Part shown: piece by piece, positions 33,246 to 43,013 of the stretch
Layout: each line of letters begins with the position of its first letter
Position numbering within the stretch: position 1 is the first letter of the stretch
DNA from: DAINRZ01 sp964634885
GTDB taxonomy: Bacteria; Bacteroidota; Ignavibacteria; Kapaibacteriales; UBA2268
DNA length: 54,823 nucleotides
NCBI GenBank assembly: GCA_964634885.1
Contig: CAZWLN010000029.1
Coordinates: 1 to 54,823 of the forward strand
Direction: 5' to 3'
Translations under genes and position numbers: made by a program
The notes under the pieces: generated by a model
The model's input: the letters and a program-made list of their open reading frames with translations, nothing else
What the model was told of the DNA's origin: nothing
Databases searched by the model: none

Positions 33246-33456
33246 GCTTGTCAACCCGCCGGGCCTGTCTTTCTTGACGAACTATTAACATGACGCCCCG
33301 CCGGAGCTATTTCCTCCGAATGAGAACATTTTTTTTTTACTCTCTTTCTTTGCGAGCTTAGCGCCTTTGCGAGAGACCTCTCTTATTTACTCTCTATCTT
33401 GTGAACTTAGCGCCTATTAACATGACGCCCCGCCGGGGCTTAATTCTTTCTTTACA
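33246..33456 (-). repeat. Composite dispersed repeat, copy 2 (opposite orientation)
   Basis: Two GTCAACCCGCCGGG / GACGCCCCGCCGGGGCTTAATTC modules flank a CTTTGCGAGCTTAGCGCCTTTGCGAGA segment that is echoed by TTGTGAACTTAGCGCC. The GCCGGGGCTTAATTCTTTCTTT part is the reverse complement of the 3' end of copy 1 near 20941. It sits between the STAS terminator and the 9-mer array and holds no gene. Confidence 0.7.
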
Positions 33457-33564
33457 AACTTGATGAACTTGATAAACTTGATGAACTTGATAAACTTGAT
33501 GAACTTGATAAACTTGATAAACTTGATAAACTTGATAAACTTGACAAACTTTACAAACTCTTTA
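33457..33564. repeat. 9-base tandem array (AACTTGATR) abutting the nuoC stop
   Basis: Twelve consecutive 9-base units run in exact phase, mostly AACTTGATA alternating with AACTTGATG. The last three units are degenerate (AACTTGACA, AACTTTACA, AACTCTTTA). The array reaches the nuoC stop codon. The same 9-mer, read on the other strand as TTTATCAAG, forms the middle module of the composite repeats at 20.9 and 45.3-45.5 kb. The plus strand reads as a Met-Asn-Leu-Ile pseudo-peptide, which I do not regard as coding. Confidence 0.9.
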
Positions 33565-34092
33565 CTCCGGTTCGCCGAATTTCTCAGGGAAGGGAGGCAG
33601 TGGCAAGGCTCCGGGTATTCCCATTACCGGGAAGTCTTTCCTGAGTGGGTGCAGCGGCTCGCCGCTCACCGGGTCGTTAAAGTCTTCGGGCATGTAGAAA
33701 CGCCTGAGCCCGGGATGGCCTTCGAACCTGATGCCGTACATGTCCCAGGTTTCGCGTTCATACCAGTTGGCGCTCTCCCACACTTCGGTAAGCGTAGGGA
33801 CCGATGGGTCCTTTTCGTCAACGGCGACTTTCAGCCGCAGGTATTCTTTATTCTTATTAGAATACAGGAAATAGACCACATCGAACCTGTTTTCAGGCTT
33901 CATCCAGTCGATTGCAGTAATGTCGAGCAGCATGTCGAAGGAAGCTTCCTCGTTGTCGCGGAGGCTCTTGGCCACTTCGGCAAGCGATTCCCTGCCGATG
34001 ATCAGCGAAAGCTGGCTGCGGTGTACATAATTCCCTGCTGTGGGACAGGCCTTCTGCGCAATTTCCAGTACAATATCTTTATTAATACCCAT
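33562..34092 (-). CDS. nuoC: NADH-quinone oxidoreductase subunit C (isolated gene)
   Basis: NuoC is a 30-kDa-type subunit in the peripheral arm of respiratory complex I. The 176-residue product contains the full family signature ERETWDMYGIRFEGHPGLRR followed by FYMPEDF and PLRKDFP, and upstream DMLLDITAIDWM. It looks intact. Normally nuoC sits between nuoB and nuoD; here a TPR protein lies upstream and repeats downstream, so the gene is separated from any other complex I genes. I used the ATG eight codons inside the longest frame. The stop codon lies at the edge of the 9-base repeat array. Confidence 0.93.
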   Translation of the reverse strand: MGINKDIVLEIAQKACPTAGNYVHRSQLSLIIGRESLAEVAKSLRDNEEASFDMLLDITAIDWMKPENRFDVVYFLYSNKNKEYLRLKVAVDEKDPSVPTLTEVWESANWYERETWDMYGIRFEGHPGLRRFYMPEDFNDPVSGEPLHPLRKDFPVMGIPGALPLPPFPEKFGEPE

Positions 34093-34197
34093 ATCTTCAA
34101 AATTCCTGAAAAACAAATTCCGGCTTAATATACGAAATATTTTGATTGTACAGGAATTGATTTTATCCTATTCTGAAAAAATCACTCCAAATAAAAT

Positions 34198-36195
34198 CTA
34201 TTTCTTTGCCGAAAGCGCTTTCCTGAGGTTCTGAACCGTTCTCTTGTCAAAACCGGATTTCTCGGCTTTGTCCAAATGTTTCAGTGCTGAAGCTCTGTCG
34301 CCGGATGAAGCATAGCACAGGGCGAGGTTATAGTTCGTTCCGGGGTCGCCGGGGGCCAGCATATGTGCTTTCCTGAACAACTGCAATGCATCGTCGGTGT
34401 TACCCGAATCGTAGTAAATACCTCCCAGAGAAGTGAAGGCCTCGAGCCTGTTCGGATCGATCCTGATTGCTTCTTTCAACTTGTCGGTTGCGGCCGTCAC
34501 CCTGCCGGTCCTCATATAAACCTGTGCGAGGTAGAAACAGGCTTCATAGTTATTCTTGTCCAGAGTTATGGCTTCCTTCAGGAACTGCTCGGAACCGGCC
34601 ATGTTGTTGGTGTTGTAATAAAGCGTGCCGAGCAGGAAGACAACTTCCTTTCGGTTGTAATTTGTGGCAGAGAGCTGTTCCAACAGGTTGAGCGCTTCAC
34701 GGAATTCCCCGTTGTTGATCTTTTGCCTGGCAAGGGAGAGCATGAACCTTTCGCTGGGCTTCTCCCGGTAAGCTTTAACTGCATAGGCAGTGGACATAGT
34801 ATCATTGCCATGTGCGAAGTAGTATGATTTCAATTCGTCGCAAAGGGAGGCTTTGGCATGGCCTGACCAGTATCCGGTTTCGGCGAGCTTCTCAGCTCTC
34901 TTTAAAGACGCTTCCACGCTGTTGTTCAGGACAATCCAGGGGAGGGTGTGCGCCAGGCCGGCAACGATCAGCGGCAGGGCAACAATCCTGAGCTTGTCTT
35001 TGTATTTTTCAAGGAGGATGAATGTTGTAGCTAATACTAATGGAAATGAGATGACGGCGAACATATCCCAGTCGCGGGCAAAACCCAGTACCGGATTGAC
35101 CACAAAAGCCCAGGCCATTCCGGTAATTGCCGAGAGCAAAAGGAAGAGCCTGCCGGATTGATTGACGGGAGACTGTGCCTTTTTGAAAACGGCAGGAAGC
35201 ACGACAAAAGCCGGGAAAACGAGTAACAGCAGATTAACATAGTCGGCAAGGTGGTTGAGCGAAGCCAGGCCGTAGCTGCCGTCTTCGGTCAAAAAGGGCA
35301 GGAACCTGTTTTCTGAGAGAAGAACCCCGAAAAAAGCTTTGGGTGCCATGCCGTTGACGGCAAATATCACTAAAACCAATGAAAAGAGGGCTACCGGAGG
35401 CAGAATGGCATACAGCCACTTTAATGGTTTCGATGTTGAAATTGAAATGACTTTATGGTAGCAATATATTGCCGAAGGAGAGAACAGCAGGGCCATGGGA
35501 TGGAACGACAATGCCAGCCCGAAGAACAGCGTCGGGGCTATGCTGAATTTCCCGTCCTTCATCATTTTCAAACCTGACAGTAAGAATAAGATCGTGAATG
35601 AGGCAAGGAATGTGTACGACTCGACATAGCCGAAGAACAACACGGAGGAGCCAGCGGTAATGACTGCAACAGCCGTGAACCAGCCCGCGCTTCGTTTGCC
35701 GGGATAGAGCGACGGCAGGTAAAAGGCCATTCCTGCCAGGGTGCCGATGCCGCAGATGATGCTGAGCCAGGAGTATGCTCCGGCTCCGTCGATGCCGAAG
35801 ACAGGATTGAAAAGCCTGTAAAACCAGTAGGCTGCCAGTGTGTCCAAAGGTTCTGCCGGCGAGAGAAATGCGCCGCTTTCAATGTTCCTGATTCTCAGGT
35901 AGCCGTCGCCGGTGAAATGTGTTGCCTGCTTCAGAAGGTAAAACAGCACTCCTGCAAGAATTATCCAGACGAACACCGGAACCTTCTGCAATTGCACGGC
36001 AGCCCTGTCGATGGGTGAATCTAGTTTCTTACGTACGGCAGGTATCACAAGGCAGACGCCGATGGCCGCCACAATCCAGGGCATATATTCCGGGAGGCTG
36101 CTCCAGGCGTCAACGCCCCAAAAGCTCTGACCGGGCATTAAAAGAGGAAGCAGATGGAGTGCAAGGTAAAGGACACAAAGTATTATAACCCACAT
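34198..36195 (-). CDS. Polytopic membrane protein with C-terminal TPR repeats
   Basis: The 665-residue product has about a dozen membrane helices in its first 430 residues and then a soluble C-terminal part (about 450-665) with at least four to five tetratricopeptide repeats; examples are GTLYYNTNNMAGSEQFLKEA, FYLAQVYMRTGRVTAATDKL and LGGIYYDSGNTDDALQLFRK. The layout resembles membrane glycosyltransferase-like (PMT/O-antigen ligase type) proteins fused to TPRs, but I see no catalytic motif to confirm an activity. The TPR region probably binds partner proteins outside the membrane. It starts right at the AT-rich region before mscS, divergent from it. Confidence 0.75.
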   Translation of the reverse strand: MWVIILCVLYLALHLLPLLMPGQSFWGVDAWSSLPEYMPWIVAAIGVCLVIPAVRKKLDSPIDRAAVQLQKVPVFVWIILAGVLFYLLKQATHFTGDGYLRIRNIESGAFLSPAEPLDTLAAYWFYRLFNPVFGIDGAGAYSWLSIICGIGTLAGMAFYLPSLYPGKRSAGWFTAVAVITAGSSVLFFGYVESYTFLASFTILFLLSGLKMMKDGKFSIAPTLFFGLALSFHPMALLFSPSAIYCYHKVISISTSKPLKWLYAILPPVALFSLVLVIFAVNGMAPKAFFGVLLSENRFLPFLTEDGSYGLASLNHLADYVNLLLLVFPAFVVLPAVFKKAQSPVNQSGRLFLLLSAITGMAWAFVVNPVLGFARDWDMFAVISFPLVLATTFILLEKYKDKLRIVALPLIVAGLAHTLPWIVLNNSVEASLKRAEKLAETGYWSGHAKASLCDELKSYYFAHGNDTMSTAYAVKAYREKPSERFMLSLARQKINNGEFREALNLLEQLSATNYNRKEVVFLLGTLYYNTNNMAGSEQFLKEAITLDKNNYEACFYLAQVYMRTGRVTAATDKLKEAIRIDPNRLEAFTSLGGIYYDSGNTDDALQLFRKAHMLAPGDPGTNYNLALCYASSGDRASALKHLDKAEKSGFDKRTVQNLRKALSAKK

Positions 36196-36437
36196 TTTTA
36201 TATTCTCGTAATTTTAAATTCTTCAATTGTTCAAATTTAATAAATCGCCGGATATAATTATATTGCATTGACAGGTAAGTGTAATTATTTTTTATGCCTG
36301 CCGGATTATTGCAATATTGAAAAAGCGGCAGAGCTATGCGTTTATTGCTTTGGTGCAGGTACAAAAAGAATAGTACCGGCAATCCGGGTTAAAGATGTTA
36401 CTAAATGAAATTGTGTTTTGTTGAACGAATAAAGACA

Positions 36438-38144
36438 ATGAAGATGCGGAAAATAACAATGACAAACAGGTTCTTAGCCGTACTGTGCTGCCTTTTGACA
36501 GTCGTTGCGGCCGGTTTCGGGCAGGACAGGGGGATTGAGACAGACCTCGACTCTCCTTACGAGGCAGTGTACCAGCATCTGGCCAACCTGGCAAAAGACA
36601 ACTGGCATCCCGATATCTCAGTCAAAGCCCTGAAATACCGCGGTGTATCCTATGAAGAAGCTAAACGCCTGGCAATCAAATTAAAAAAGATATATGAGGG
36701 AAAAGCTCTCGTTACCGACTATGATGAGATTCCCAAAGACATCAATTACCTGGATTCGGCGACAAAAAAGAATATTTACGTACCATTCGAAGAACTGCCT
36801 GAGATATATGTTCAAAAGTACGGCGACAAATGGTATTACTCCAGGGAAAGCGTAAGGCACATCAACGAGTTGTACGACAAGACTTTTCCCTATTCAATCG
36901 AGGAAGTATTCGGGGAGGAAATGCCAGACTTTCTCAAATGGTCATTCCTGGGCATGTACACCTGGCAATATATCGGCATCCTGATATATACCGGGTTGGC
37001 GGTACTCATCTATTTCCTCATCAAGCTGCTTCTGAAATTGCTTTTAACAAAATATCTTGCCAGGATCCGTAACTGGGACATAATCTCAGTCTATGTGCTG
37101 CCTGTCAGCAGCAGGCTGTCGTTTTTAGTAGCCCTGGTACTGTTTGCCTCATTCCTGCCTGCCCTGAAGCTGCCGCTGCCCTTAGTACTGGTGTTTACCT
37201 ATATTTTCAAGGTACTGATTCCGGCACTCGTTGCCTATATACTGTACAAGGCATGTGACCTGGTAGCCGACATTTTCGATACATTCATTTTCAAGTCGAA
37301 ATCGAAGATAATAGGACAGACGGTGCCTCTTGTCCGTAAATCCCTGAAGATAATTGTCGTTACGATTTCTGTGATCGTAATACTCCAGAGCTTGGATGTG
37401 CCCATCACAGCCCTCCTGGCAGGTGTCTCTCTCGGCGGTTTAGCCCTGGCTCTCGCTGCCCAGGACACAGTGAAGCATCTTTTCGGTTCGGTAACGATAT
37501 TCACCGACAGGCCTTTTGAAGTGGGTGACTGGGTGATTTTCGACGGCAAGGAGGGAATTGTCGAGGAAGTGGGACTGCGTTCAACACGTGTCAGGACATT
37601 CTACGATTCGCTGATTACTGTTCCCAACGGCAAACTTACTGACATGGTCATCGACAACATGGGCAAAAGGAATTACAGGCGTTACCTGTCGAAGATTTCT
37701 ATTACCTACGATACGCCGCCGGACCTCATCGAGGCGTTCATCGGGGGATTGAGGAAAATCGTCGAAAGCCATTCCGATGTGAGGAAGGATAATTACCAGA
37801 TATACCTTAACGAATTCGACAATTCATCGCTTAACATCCTCTTTCTGGTCTTTTTCGAAGTTGAGGATTACTCTGCAGAATTGCAGGCAAAGCACGGCAT
37901 TCTGCTGGACATCATCAGGATTGCCGACGAACTCGGTGTGAATTTCGCCTTTCCTACGCGCACGCTCCACCTGGAGCCGTACAGGGAGCAGAGTACCGGC
38001 TCTCCCGAATTTGTAGCCGACAGGGAAGAGTTCATGAAAAAAGTAGATGAATATTTTGCCAGGAAAAAGAAGGATGCTGCATCGGTCGAAATGGACGAAG
38101 CCAGGAACGAAGAAGAGACAGGAGAAAAGAAAGAAAATAAGTAA
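36438..38144 (+). CDS. MscS-family mechanosensitive channel with N-terminal periplasmic domain
   Basis: The product has 568 residues from this start. It begins with a signal peptide (FLAVLCCLLTVVAAGFG), then a soluble region (about 25-165), four or more membrane helices (about 175-330) and the MscS core. The pore helix is Gly/Ala-rich (ALLAGVSLGGLALALAAQD) and the beta domain follows with DRPFEVGDWVIFDGKEGIVEEVG and TVPNGKL. Such channels open under membrane tension to release solutes during osmotic downshift. The C-terminal tail is Lys/Glu-rich. Alternative ATGs lie 11 codons upstream and 2 and 7 codons downstream; the choice does not affect the mature protein. Confidence 0.9.
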   Translation: MKMRKITMTNRFLAVLCCLLTVVAAGFGQDRGIETDLDSPYEAVYQHLANLAKDNWHPDISVKALKYRGVSYEEAKRLAIKLKKIYEGKALVTDYDEIPKDINYLDSATKKNIYVPFEELPEIYVQKYGDKWYYSRESVRHINELYDKTFPYSIEEVFGEEMPDFLKWSFLGMYTWQYIGILIYTGLAVLIYFLIKLLLKLLLTKYLARIRNWDIISVYVLPVSSRLSFLVALVLFASFLPALKLPLPLVLVFTYIFKVLIPALVAYILYKACDLVADIFDTFIFKSKSKIIGQTVPLVRKSLKIIVVTISVIVILQSLDVPITALLAGVSLGGLALALAAQDTVKHLFGSVTIFTDRPFEVGDWVIFDGKEGIVEEVGLRSTRVRTFYDSLITVPNGKLTDMVIDNMGKRNYRRYLSKISITYDTPPDLIEAFIGGLRKIVESHSDVRKDNYQIYLNEFDNSSLNILFLVFFEVEDYSAELQAKHGILLDIIRIADELGVNFAFPTRTLHLEPYREQSTGSPEFVADREEFMKKVDEYFARKKKDAASVEMDEARNEEETGEKKENK

Positions 38145-38190
38145 GGATATTAATTTTTTTGAATGATCTGTTGTTGAAGGCAATATAATC

Positions 38191-38226
38191 CAGGGTGGCG
38201 CATAGTCAGGCCACCCTGATTATTTT
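38191..38226. terminator. Bidirectional terminator between mscS and the E1 gene
   Basis: CAGGGTGGC and GCCACCCTG form a perfect 9-bp stem with a 10-base loop, followed by ATTATTTT on the plus strand. It lies between two convergent stop codons. Confidence 0.75.
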
Positions 38227-38234
38227 ACGGATTC

Positions 38235-40433
38235 TCAAAATTCCAGCAGTTTTTCAATGTCTGCTTTGATCTTTGCCTCGTCAGGCAACACGTCGTTTTC
38301 ATAGGCCGGAGCAAAGGGTATATGGCTGTCTTTGGCGGCGTGCCTCATCACTGGGGCGTCCAGGTGGCTGAAGGCAAACTGTGCAATAGTAGCGGCAACC
38401 TCGGCGCCGAATCCGGTAGTAATTGTGTCCTCATGGATGACGATGGCCCTGCCGGTTTTCCTGACAGACTGCAGCACCAGGTCTTTGTCCCAGGGAGCTA
38501 TTGTCCTCAGGTCGATTATCTCCACGGTTTTACCCGTTTCTTTTTCAATTTTCCTGGCAGCGTTAAGCGAGTCCTTAACCGGCATGCCGTAGGTAATTAC
38601 AGTTGCGTCTTTACCTTCCTTCACGATCTTACCTTTGCCGAAGGGCAGCAGGTAATTCTCGTCAGGCTCGTTTGTCCTGGCGAACGGCAGCCTGTACATT
38701 CCCTTATGTTCGAGGAAGAGTACGGGGTCCTGAAGGCGGCAGGCGGTTTTGAGAAGGCCTTTGGCGTCGGCAGCATTGCTGGGATAGGCTATGAGGAGGC
38801 CGGGTATGTGCGAGAAAATGCTTTCGATGTTCTGTGAATGGCAAAGCCCACCGTGAATATAGCCGCCGACGGAGACACGTACAACGACAGGAGCGGAGAA
38901 ATGGCCGTCCGAACGGTAACGCATAGTTGCCAATTCGTTCTTAAGCTGCTGGAATGCAGGCCAGATGTAGTCGCCGAACTGTATCTCGACAACGGGCTTG
39001 AAGCCTCTAAGCGCCATTCCCAGGGCTACACCGATGATGGAGGCTTCTGCCAGCGGAGAGTTGAATACCCTGTTTCCGAAGGCGTCAGAGAGGCCCCTCG
39101 TTGCAGTGAAGACTCCGCCTTTGGGGTCGGCAACGTCTTCCCCGAAAATGTACATCTTGTCGTTGCGGGCCATCTCTTCGCGCAGGGCGTGGTTGACAGC
39201 GTCCACAAGGACAACGGGAGCCGTCTCCGGAGGCTCGGCTGTTGCGTAGTCAAGGTTCCGGGTTTCCAGGGGAGCCAGGATATGATTGACCGAATCTTCA
39301 GGTTTGGGGTCGGGCATGGAGTAAGCCCAGTCGGCAGCCTCGTCAATCCCGGATTTGACGCTTTCTTCGAGGGCAGTAAGCTCGGCCTCAGTTGCAATTG
39401 CATTCTCTAATAAATAATTCTTCAATTTCAATATAGGGTCTTTTGTTGATTTGGCGATTGTCAGTTCTTCTTCCGGGCGGTATTTTTTCTGGTCGTCGCT
39501 CGAGGAGTGGGGGATGAGCCTTTCTACGACTGCATGAAGCAGGGCAGGGCCTTTGCCGCTTCTGATATATTCTGCCGCTTTTCGCGCAGCCCTCAGGGAC
39601 TCGAAGTAATCGGTACCGTCAAACTCGATCATCAGCAGGTTGGGATAGCAGCAGAAACTGTGAACAACACCGCTGCCCATGGACTGTTCTCTTTTCGGCA
39701 CCGAGATGGCATAGCCGTTGTCCTGTACTACGAACATTACCGGCAGTTTCTCACGTGTAGCCCAGTTCACCGCTTCGTAGAATTCCCCCTGGCTTGTTGT
39801 ACCCTCGCCTGAAGCAACGTAGGTAATCTCGTCTTTGCCGAGTTTCCTGGAAGCCAGGGCAGTACCGACGGCGTTAAGATACTGTGTGCCGGTGGAAGAG
39901 GACTGTGTCGGAAGGTTATATTCATAGTGGCCGTAGTGCCCGGGCATCTGCCGGCCGCCGGTTGCAGGGTCGGCTGGTTTGCCGAAGGCAAGCAGGAAAT
40001 AGTCTTTGGGAGAAAACCCCATGCCGTAAGCGAAAGCCAGGTCACGGTAATAGGTCCAGCCCCAGTCTTTCTTCTTTTCCAATGTCAGCGCCACGGCAGT
40101 CTGGACGCATTCATGGCCGCTGACGCCGATGTGAAAGAACGAGCGCCCCTGTTTTACGAGGTTGATATGTTTTTCATCGGTAATCCTGGCTGCAAGCATA
40201 TTGCGTAAGCCGTCGAGCATCCCATCCTTTGACAGGTTCAACAGGAGGTGGGGAAGCGTATCCCCTGCCAGCCTTGTCCTGTCCACGTTGCATTGATCAC
40301 CCTTGCCGTGGTGACAGGTTGAGCCGACTGGTGTCCCGGGGACTATCTCATGTTCAATCAGCCTGGTGTATGTCTGTTTATCGGGAGGTTGTTGCCTTTT
40401 GCTTCCTTGTTTTTCTCTATTTGTTTTAGCCAT
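38235..40433 (-). CDS. Fused 2-oxoacid dehydrogenase E1 (alpha-beta), branched-chain type
   Basis: The 732-residue enzyme joins the thiamine-diphosphate-binding alpha subunit (about residues 50-370) to the beta subunit (about 400-730) of E1. The alpha part has GRSFFHIGVSGHE, YRDLAFAYGMG and the cofactor motif SGEGTTSQGEFYEAVNWA...QDNGYAIS. The beta part has GEDVADPKGGVF, PLAEASIIGVALGMALRG and VSVGGYIHGGLCHSQNIES. It decarboxylates branched-chain 2-oxoacids or pyruvate and passes the acyl group to E2; the motifs favour the branched-chain class but do not prove substrate. E2 and E3 are not in the window. It converges on mscS with a shared terminator. Confidence 0.9.
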   Translation of the reverse strand: MAKTNREKQGSKRQQPPDKQTYTRLIEHEIVPGTPVGSTCHHGKGDQCNVDRTRLAGDTLPHLLLNLSKDGMLDGLRNMLAARITDEKHINLVKQGRSFFHIGVSGHECVQTAVALTLEKKKDWGWTYYRDLAFAYGMGFSPKDYFLLAFGKPADPATGGRQMPGHYGHYEYNLPTQSSSTGTQYLNAVGTALASRKLGKDEITYVASGEGTTSQGEFYEAVNWATREKLPVMFVVQDNGYAISVPKREQSMGSGVVHSFCCYPNLLMIEFDGTDYFESLRAARKAAEYIRSGKGPALLHAVVERLIPHSSSDDQKKYRPEEELTIAKSTKDPILKLKNYLLENAIATEAELTALEESVKSGIDEAADWAYSMPDPKPEDSVNHILAPLETRNLDYATAEPPETAPVVLVDAVNHALREEMARNDKMYIFGEDVADPKGGVFTATRGLSDAFGNRVFNSPLAEASIIGVALGMALRGFKPVVEIQFGDYIWPAFQQLKNELATMRYRSDGHFSAPVVVRVSVGGYIHGGLCHSQNIESIFSHIPGLLIAYPSNAADAKGLLKTACRLQDPVLFLEHKGMYRLPFARTNEPDENYLLPFGKGKIVKEGKDATVITYGMPVKDSLNAARKIEKETGKTVEIIDLRTIAPWDKDLVLQSVRKTGRAIVIHEDTITTGFGAEVAATIAQFAFSHLDAPVMRHAAKDSHIPFAPAYENDVLPDEAKIKADIEKLLEF

Positions 40434-40597
40434 ATCTTATCCATTAATTTGAAATTAATAAAAAATCATATTTGCATTGTCAATTGTAAATTTTACGAAA
40501 AATAGATAATTTAATTGCAAATTCCGTACCTTAGAATGGAATATTTTATATTTATTAGTTTTATTATTGTTTGGGATAATCAGGAAAACGGGTATGT

Positions 40598-41752
40598 ATG
40601 GCATGGAATGACATAATCGGCCAGGATAGGGTAAAGTCCATTCTGCAGAAATCGATACTGGAGGGAAGGGTGTCCCACGCTTACCTTCTGTGGGGTATTG
40701 AAGGAATCGGTAAAGAAGCTCTGGCCCTGGAATTTGCCAAGACCGTAAACTGCCTCCAACCCGTAATAGCCGGTTCCTCTGTGGAAGCCTGCGGCGTTTG
40801 TGAAGCCTGTCGAAAAGCAGAATCGTTCATGCATCCCAATATTAAAATAATATTTTCCATTCCGACGGGCAAATCTTCCGACAGTAAGGGCGACAGCCCG
40901 CTGGCGTCGCTTACGGACGAGCAGATTGCCAGGATACAGGAACAGACTGAGGCCAAATCGCAGAATTATTATCATAAAATCGAAGTACCGAAAGCCAATC
41001 ACATCCTTGTTTCGCAAATCAGGGAGGTGAAAAGAAGCCTGTCGTTGGGCGCTGCACAGCAGGGCCGGCGCGTTGTGATAATTTTCAGGGCCGAGGAGAT
41101 GAACAAAGAAGCGGCAAACGCTTTCCTCAAAACTCTCGAAGAGCCGCACGAAGGCATTACCATCATCATTACCACTTCAAGGATAGAAATGCTGATGCAG
41201 ACGATCATTTCAAGGTGCCAGCAGGTTTACTGCGAACCGCTGTCCGACACCGACATTGCACAGGCTTTAACCGAAAGGCTGGGTGTGAACCAGGCAAACG
41301 CAAGACTGGCGGCGACTTTTGCACAGGGCTCCTACACCGGGGCCATCGGCTTCCTTAACGAAGACATGAGCCAGTTGCGTGAGAGTGTCGTAAACACTTT
41401 CAGGTCTTCTTTGAAGAAAAGGGTTTACAGGCAGGAGTTAATTGAGAACCTGGAGAAACTCTCGGTCTTCAGCGACAAAAGGCTTGCAGAGTATTTCATC
41501 GGCATCCTGATAGTCTGGCTTAGGGACGCTTACGCTCTCGTCAATACCCGTGAGAGAGACAGTGTCATCAATCTGGACCAGATAGACATCCTCGAAAGGT
41601 TTGCAGGTAAATTCTCAGACAGGAACCTTCCTGCGGCTGTGGATATACTCGACAATGCCGTGGTCCAAATAAGGAAAAATGTACAATTGCAGCTTGTTTT
41701 TATCAGTTTATTTGTTAAATTGAGAAAAGTATTAATTGGGAATTCTATATAA
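40598..41752 (+). CDS. holB: DNA polymerase III subunit delta'
   Basis: The delta' subunit is part of the clamp loader that places the sliding clamp on DNA. The 384-residue AAA+ protein has WNDIIGQDRVKSILQKSI and the P-loop-like GIEGIGKEALALEFAK. A four-cysteine zinc module lies near 51-72 (ending CGVCEAC), then VVIIFRAEEMNKEAANAFLK, LEEPHEGITIIITTSRIEML and the sensor ISRCQ. It is followed after 79 bases by a PSP1 gene; holB next to a PSP1/RicT gene is also seen in Bacillus, so this pairing is deeply conserved. Confidence 0.95.
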   Translation: MAWNDIIGQDRVKSILQKSILEGRVSHAYLLWGIEGIGKEALALEFAKTVNCLQPVIAGSSVEACGVCEACRKAESFMHPNIKIIFSIPTGKSSDSKGDSPLASLTDEQIARIQEQTEAKSQNYYHKIEVPKANHILVSQIREVKRSLSLGAAQQGRRVVIIFRAEEMNKEAANAFLKTLEEPHEGITIIITTSRIEMLMQTIISRCQQVYCEPLSDTDIAQALTERLGVNQANARLAATFAQGSYTGAIGFLNEDMSQLRESVVNTFRSSLKKRVYRQELIENLEKLSVFSDKRLAEYFIGILIVWLRDAYALVNTRERDSVINLDQIDILERFAGKFSDRNLPAAVDILDNAVVQIRKNVQLQLVFISLFVKLRKVLIGNSI

Positions 41753-41831
41753 TTAATTTTCACTTTGAAAAAATAATAATATTTGAATAAAATAAGGAAC
41801 TTAAGAACAACAAAAAATTACAGGAATAAAC

Positions 41832-43013
41832 ATGAATGTTGAAGATATAGATGCGTTCGGCGATAATGGGAACGGCGACGGTAGTAAGAACGGAAACGGA
41901 AATGGGAACGGCAATGGGAAAGACAGATTAAAAGACTACATGAAGATATATATTGGCGAGCCTTATGAGAAAATACAGACACAGACGATTTGCGACTGCC
42001 ACAACAGGTTCGTCGATCCGTTTCTGATCAATAAATTCTTCGTTTCCGACATTAAACACGACGGCGATGAGCCGGAGATACCCCTTTACGCTGAAGTGGG
42101 GTTCAAGGGACAACGTAAGCGTTTCTACCGGAACGACAACAAACTGCCCCTGTCGGACCTTGAGTTCGTAGTTGTGGAGGTTGACAACGGCATCGACATA
42201 GGTACTGTCCTCTCTACCGGCGACAATGCCCTCGACAAACTGAGGACCGTGTACAAGAATGAGGTTCCTGCCGCTACCATCATCAGGCATCCCAACAGCG
42301 AGGATTTCGAACGGTTCAAGCGGAACCGCCTCGACGAACTCCGTGTTGTCGAAAGGACAAAGGAACTTGTTGTCAACTTCTCGTTAAACATGAAAGTAAC
42401 CGACGCCGAATGGCAGTATGACAAACAGAGGCTTACCATATATTTTACCGCCCCGATGAGGATCGATTTCCGCGAACTGGTAAAGGAGCTTGCCCGGTCC
42501 TTCAAGACAAGGATTGAACTGCGCCAGATCAGTACCCGCGAAGAAGCAAAAAGGCTCGGGGGCATCGGTCCCTGCGGCAGGTCGATCTGTTGCTCTTCTT
42601 GGGTAAGGGAATTCTGCCATGTAACTCTCGAACACGCCAAGACACAACAGTTGTCAAACAACGTTGCAAAGCTCAGCGGTTACTGCGGAAGGCTCAAATG
42701 CTGCCTCCTCTATGAAATGGACACTTACACCGAAGAATACAAGAAGTACCCGCCCATCAATTACAGGGTGGAAATGCCCGAAGGCAGAGCCAAGATCATC
42801 AAGATCGACATTTTCAAGCATACGGTATATCTGGTCATGGAAAACCAGAATGCGTACAAAACCCTGACACAGAAAGAAATCGAGGCTTTCTCCGCTTCCG
42901 GCAGGATATTCCCCCCGCCGGAAGGCGAAGATTCGCGTTTCGCTCATATCGACCCGTTCTATATGGGTGGCGACGAGGAATTGGAGAACATCGAGGACCT
43001 CGAAGAGTATTAA
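41832..43013 (+). CDS. PSP1-domain (RicT-like) protein
   Basis: The 393-residue product has a Gly/Asn-rich, low-complexity N-terminus (about residues 8-33) and then a PSP1 domain. The C-terminal PSP1 core carries the cysteine pairs GRSICCSSWVREFC and YCGRLKCCLLYEM, preceded by ELRQISTREEAKRLGGIGPC. In Bacillus, RicT works with RicA and RicF in an Fe-S complex that directs RNase Y processing; no such partners lie here, but the adjacency to holB matches. The C-terminus is acidic. It ends overlapping the convergent SnoaL-like gene by 4 bases. Confidence 0.9.
   Translation: MNVEDIDAFGDNGNGDGSKNGNGNGNGNGKDRLKDYMKIYIGEPYEKIQTQTICDCHNRFVDPFLINKFFVSDIKHDGDEPEIPLYAEVGFKGQRKRFYRNDNKLPLSDLEFVVVEVDNGIDIGTVLSTGDNALDKLRTVYKNEVPAATIIRHPNSEDFERFKRNRLDELRVVERTKELVVNFSLNMKVTDAEWQYDKQRLTIYFTAPMRIDFRELVKELARSFKTRIELRQISTREEAKRLGGIGPCGRSICCSSWVREFCHVTLEHAKTQQLSNNVAKLSGYCGRLKCCLLYEMDTYTEEYKKYPPINYRVEMPEGRAKIIKIDIFKHTVYLVMENQNAYKTLTQKEIEAFSASGRIFPPPEGEDSRFAHIDPFYMGGDEELENIEDLEEY

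Noticed and set aside
33460..34128. Plus-strand open frame starting with Met-Asn-Leu-Ile repeats
   Set aside because: Its start is the 9-mer array and the rest is the antisense of nuoC, which has a full family signature on the other strand.
36301..36387. CCGGATT/AATCCGG inverted repeat upstream of mscS
   Set aside because: A 7-base match 73 bases apart is expected by chance, and no other feature supports it.
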